Source: Candidatus Njordarchaeota archaeon | GTDB lineage: Archaea > Thermoproteota > JANJXX01 > Panguiarchaeales > Panguiarchaeaceae | Length of the DNA stretch: 7,186 bases | Assembly (NCBI GenBank): GCA_029855985.1 | Contig: JAGSHR010000094.1 | Coordinates: 1 to 7,186, forward strand | Direction: 5' to 3' | Part shown: piece after piece, positions 5,069 to 7,186 of the stretch | Position numbering within the stretch: the first letter of the stretch is position 1 | Layout of the letters: each line of letters opens with the position of its first letter | Position numbers and translations under genes: made by a program | Notes under the pieces: generated by a model | The model's database searches: none | Seen by the model: only the letters and a program-made list of their open reading frames with translations | Told to the model about the DNA's origin: nothing

Positions 5069-5761
5069 CTAAGCAAATCTTATCCTAAACATGACGTGAT
5101 CCTTAGAGTAGGGGTCCAACCTTACTTCTTCTTCCACTTTAAAACCTGCGCTCTCTATGATTTCTTTTTGTTCTTTGAATATTTCTTCTGGTGGTTTCGT
5201 CACGTCAATCGACCTCGCTTTTATTGCTATTAGCCCTGCCCCAGTCTTCTTGAGGAATGCTTTGGCGTTTTTGATGAAGATTTCGCTTTGGAATGGTTGC
5301 GCGACATCCTCGTATAGTAGATCCACACCCTCTGCTATGTACGCGTACTCGTTTGGTTTCCTCGCGTCTTTTAGGAGGGGGACAATGTTTTTCCTTGCTT
5401 CAGCTACCTTGATTAGGTCGCGTATTGGTCTTTGAGCGAATTCTATCCCGTAGATTATTCCCTCACTCCCAATTATGTCGGATATGTGGCTAGCTGTTGT
5501 ACCAGATGCTATTCCCAAATATAGCACCTTCATTCCCTTTGATATGGGGATTATGGACATCTTGTTGTATATTGCCGCCGCCAACTTGCTTCTGTAAGGG
5601 CTCCATGCACGGTACTCAACACCATTGTACTTTATTATTTTCTCATCGTAAACGGTTTTCCCAGGTGTCAAATTCTTCGTGGCTAAGAATGATCTCCCAT
5701 CATCATATTCTATCCAGTAAATCCCATACGATATTTCCTCAAACTTCACGATTTCAACCAT
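5069..5761 (-). CDS. flpA: Fibrillarin-like rRNA/tRNA 2'-O-methyltransferase
   Basis: FlpA is the SAM-dependent enzyme of the archaeal C/D sRNP; it methylates ribose 2'-OH at sites chosen by guide RNAs, docked on Nop5 and L7Ae. The 230 residues match the family length. Seen in the sequence: a small N-terminal beta domain (1-50), RAWSPYRSKLAAAI (51-64) with Lys59, the SAM-binding loop VLYLGIASGTTASH (79-92), the acidic ribose contact Glu107 in YGIEFA, LLYEDVAQPFQ (148-158) with Asp152, AIKARSID (179-186) with Lys181, and KDHVMFRIRF (220-229) with His222. Lys59, Asp152, Lys181 and His222 match the family's K-D-K-H catalytic set, so it should be active. The start is ATG 5761-5759, with GAGGTGA six bases upstream overlapping the nop5 stop: the pair is an operon and probably translationally coupled. 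Confidence 0.97.
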   Translation of the reverse strand: MVEIVKFEEISYGIYWIEYDDGRSFLATKNLTPGKTVYDEKIIKYNGVEYRAWSPYRSKLAAAIYNKMSIIPISKGMKVLYLGIASGTTASHISDIIGSEGIIYGIEFAQRPIRDLIKVAEARKNIVPLLKDARKPNEYAYIAEGVDLLYEDVAQPFQSEIFIKNAKAFLKKTGAGLIAIKARSIDVTKPPEEIFKEQKEIIESAGFKVEEEVRLDPYSKDHVMFRIRFA

Positions 5762-5767
5762 TCAAAT

Positions 5768-7003
5768 TCACCTCTTCTTTTTCTTTTTTCCCTTCTTCTT
5801 TTTCTTTGGTTTTTTAGGCTTCCTCCCCTCCTTCTTTCTCTGAATCTTAGGGGGCTCAGGGTACTTTTCCTTTATCTCAGCAATTCTCTTCTCTAAGCTC
5901 GTGAGCAACTCGTCCCCAATGAATTCTCCCGAGAAGTAATCCACGCGGGCGGCAATAGCTAACTTGCCAGCTAGTGCCCTAGCAATCTTTCCCCTCTGCC
6001 ATCTAGGGCTCTTAAAGATCCTTGGATCTTGGAATATTATGCCGTGTTTTGGTGGAGTGCCTCTACCATGAAGTGATCTAAATAAAGCTTTCTCAGCTCC
6101 AAGGATTTGGATGGTGCTAGCAGGCATCTTTGCTAATTGTTCTAGTCCACCAGCTTTTCTTATGAGTTTCGCTCCAATGATTGGTCCAACTAAGCTCTTA
6201 ATGTTTGGTGCCGCTTCCTCCATTAATTCATCCAAGTACTCCATCATTTTTCTTCTTTCTTCTTCTATGTCCAGGGCTAATTTGCAGATGGCTTTGATTC
6301 TTTCTAAGTCTTTTTCAGTGATTTTTATTGGGACGGTTTCCTCTTTTGCCTTTAAGATTTTCTCCACTAGTTTCTCGTCTTTGATGATTTTGCTGAGGTT
6401 CTCCTTTGTGAAGTTCTCGATTCTACCAAGTTCTAAGATTACCCTTAAGTAGAGTTCGTGGTCGTCAATTAGTTTGCCTAGATCGTGGAAGTAGAACCCG
6501 TACCATTCGCGTACATGTGATGCGAGAATGTTAAACATTTTTGTTAGGTCCTCTTGTATGGTGACTGCTTTTATGATCATTTGATCTCTCTTCTCACCTT
6601 CCTCCATGATCTTAGACTTCGTTAATTCTATGCCAATGAGGGTGGCCATCTCATTATATTTTTCTCTTCCCCCCACGGAGTTTGATATTTCTCTACCGAT
6701 AATCTCCCGCATTTGCTGTAATTCTTCGCTATCCGTTATCAGTTCAGCCTTCACTTCCTGGTGGTAATTATTAATAATAAGGAGTAGGTTTTCGTTATCA
6801 ACTTTAACTGAATCAGTGTTCAATTTTGACAGAAGGGCTCCTAGCTCCGGTAAATCCTTTAATTCCTCGAATTTGCTTAATCTATCCTTAGCAACCTCGA
6901 TTTTTGGAGGTTCCCCGCCAAAAAGCTCTCGGTAAACCTCGCCCGTTTTCTCATCAATGGCGAATAAACCAATCATTGTTACAAATAACCACAAATTTCC
7001 CAC
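5768..7003 (-). CDS. nop5: Nop5 (Nop56/58-type) C/D sRNP scaffold protein
   Basis: Nop5 is the scaffold of archaeal C/D sRNPs: its N-terminal domain binds fibrillarin, its coiled coil dimerises, and its Nop domain grips the L7Ae-kink-turn complex. The 411-residue product shows an N-terminal fibrillarin-binding domain (about 1-125), a helical coiled-coil region (about 126-260, including ASHVREWYGFYFHDL at 161-175), and the Nop domain with EEAAPNIKSLVGPIIGAKL (262-280), MPASTIQILGAEKALF (293-308), PPKHGIIFQDP (317-327) and WQRGKIARALAGKLAIAARVD (first residue 335). A basic tail of Lys/Arg fills about 386-411, as in archaeal relatives. Start choice: GTG at 7003 has AGGTG (7018-7014) ten bases upstream and keeps the first beta strand (LWLFVT); ATG at 6976 would drop it and lacks a clear ribosome site. 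It leads the nop5-flpA operon. Confidence 0.97.
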   Translation of the reverse strand: MGNLWLFVTMIGLFAIDEKTGEVYRELFGGEPPKIEVAKDRLSKFEELKDLPELGALLSKLNTDSVKVDNENLLLIINNYHQEVKAELITDSEELQQMREIIGREISNSVGGREKYNEMATLIGIELTKSKIMEEGEKRDQMIIKAVTIQEDLTKMFNILASHVREWYGFYFHDLGKLIDDHELYLRVILELGRIENFTKENLSKIIKDEKLVEKILKAKEETVPIKITEKDLERIKAICKLALDIEEERRKMMEYLDELMEEAAPNIKSLVGPIIGAKLIRKAGGLEQLAKMPASTIQILGAEKALFRSLHGRGTPPKHGIIFQDPRIFKSPRWQRGKIARALAGKLAIAARVDYFSGEFIGDELLTSLEKRIAEIKEKYPEPPKIQRKKEGRKPKKPKKKKKGKKKKKR

Positions 7004-7013
7004 CGTTCGTTAA

Positions 7014-7056
7014 CACCTAAAATATCTAAACAATTGTGTCGTATTTTAATTAAAAA
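7014..7056 (-). promoter_or_regulatory. Promoter and Shine-Dalgarno of nop5-flpA
   Basis: On the minus strand an A/T block with TTTAATTAAAATA (about 7055-7043) is a TATA-like element roughly 40-50 bases before the GTG start, and AGGTG at 7018-7014 is the ribosome site. This predicts a leader of roughly 17-22 bases. The remaining sequence to the window end (7057-7186) is A/T-rich; I find no coding frame, tRNA or complete C/D-box RNA in it. Confidence 0.4.
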
Positions 7057-7186
7057 AGATGATTGACTCAAAAAACCAGAATGATCTCGCCTTCAAATTA
7101 AGATCTATTAATTAAAATTATTGTATTTCAATATAAGATTTCACGCAAACAATGAACACAAAATCGGATATTTTCCGAAATAACAA

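Noticed and set aside
4066..5817. Several plus-strand frames antisense to atpE, atpH, flpA and the end of nop5
   Set aside because: They mirror well-supported genes; their Ser/Phe/Leu-rich composition follows from Glu/Lys-rich coding on the other strand.
7004..7186. Possible C/D-box guide RNA upstream of nop5
   Set aside because: The GATGATTG near 7058 only loosely resembles a C box, and I found no matching D box at the right spacing on either strand.

Overview
The window is archaeal. It encodes subunits of an A-type (V/A-type) ATP synthase together with the two protein cores of the archaeal C/D-box RNA methylation machinery (fibrillarin-like FlpA and Nop5). Start regions carry short leaders, GGTG-type Shine-Dalgarno sites and TATA-like boxes, and four of the six complete genes begin with GTG or TTG. 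Protein style suggests a thermophilic member of the Thermoproteota/TACK side, but I cannot place the lineage from sequence alone.

Layout. Positions 1-231 (+) hold the 3' end of an unrecognised gene. It converges on atpA (269-2047, -), the complete catalytic A subunit. A 255-base divergent intergenic region follows, with a TATA box for atpA, three tandem 15-base units that look like an operator, and the start of a 502-residue archaeal P-loop ATPase with a nuclease-like C-terminal domain (2303-3811, +). A 250-base convergent spacer with terminator-like sequence comes next. Then, all on the minus strand and reading nop5 -> flpA -> atpH -> atpE: atpE (4062-4694) and atpH (4687-4995) are the peripheral stalk subunits and overlap by 8 bases; flpA (5069-5761) and nop5 (5768-7003) are 6 bases apart and share a Shine-Dalgarno/stop overlap. 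The last 183 bases hold the nop5 promoter and no recognised gene.

Function. AtpA is the catalytic subunit of the A1 head, while AtpE and AtpH form the coiled-coil stalk that holds the head against rotation. Subunits B, D, C, F, I and K are not in the window, so the usual compact synthase operon is split here, and an oppositely oriented ATPase gene sits between atpHE and atpA. FlpA and Nop5 form the RNA 2'-O-methyltransferase core of C/D sRNPs.

Most striking signal. Strand composition changes abruptly inside genes. In atpA the synonymous codon choice flips from almost entirely A/C-ending to almost entirely T/G-ending within roughly ten codons, around the conserved GERGNEM motif, with no change in protein conservation. 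The ATPase gene shows a more gradual flip of the opposite sense. I see no clear defence island, CRISPR array, transposon or complete new system here.
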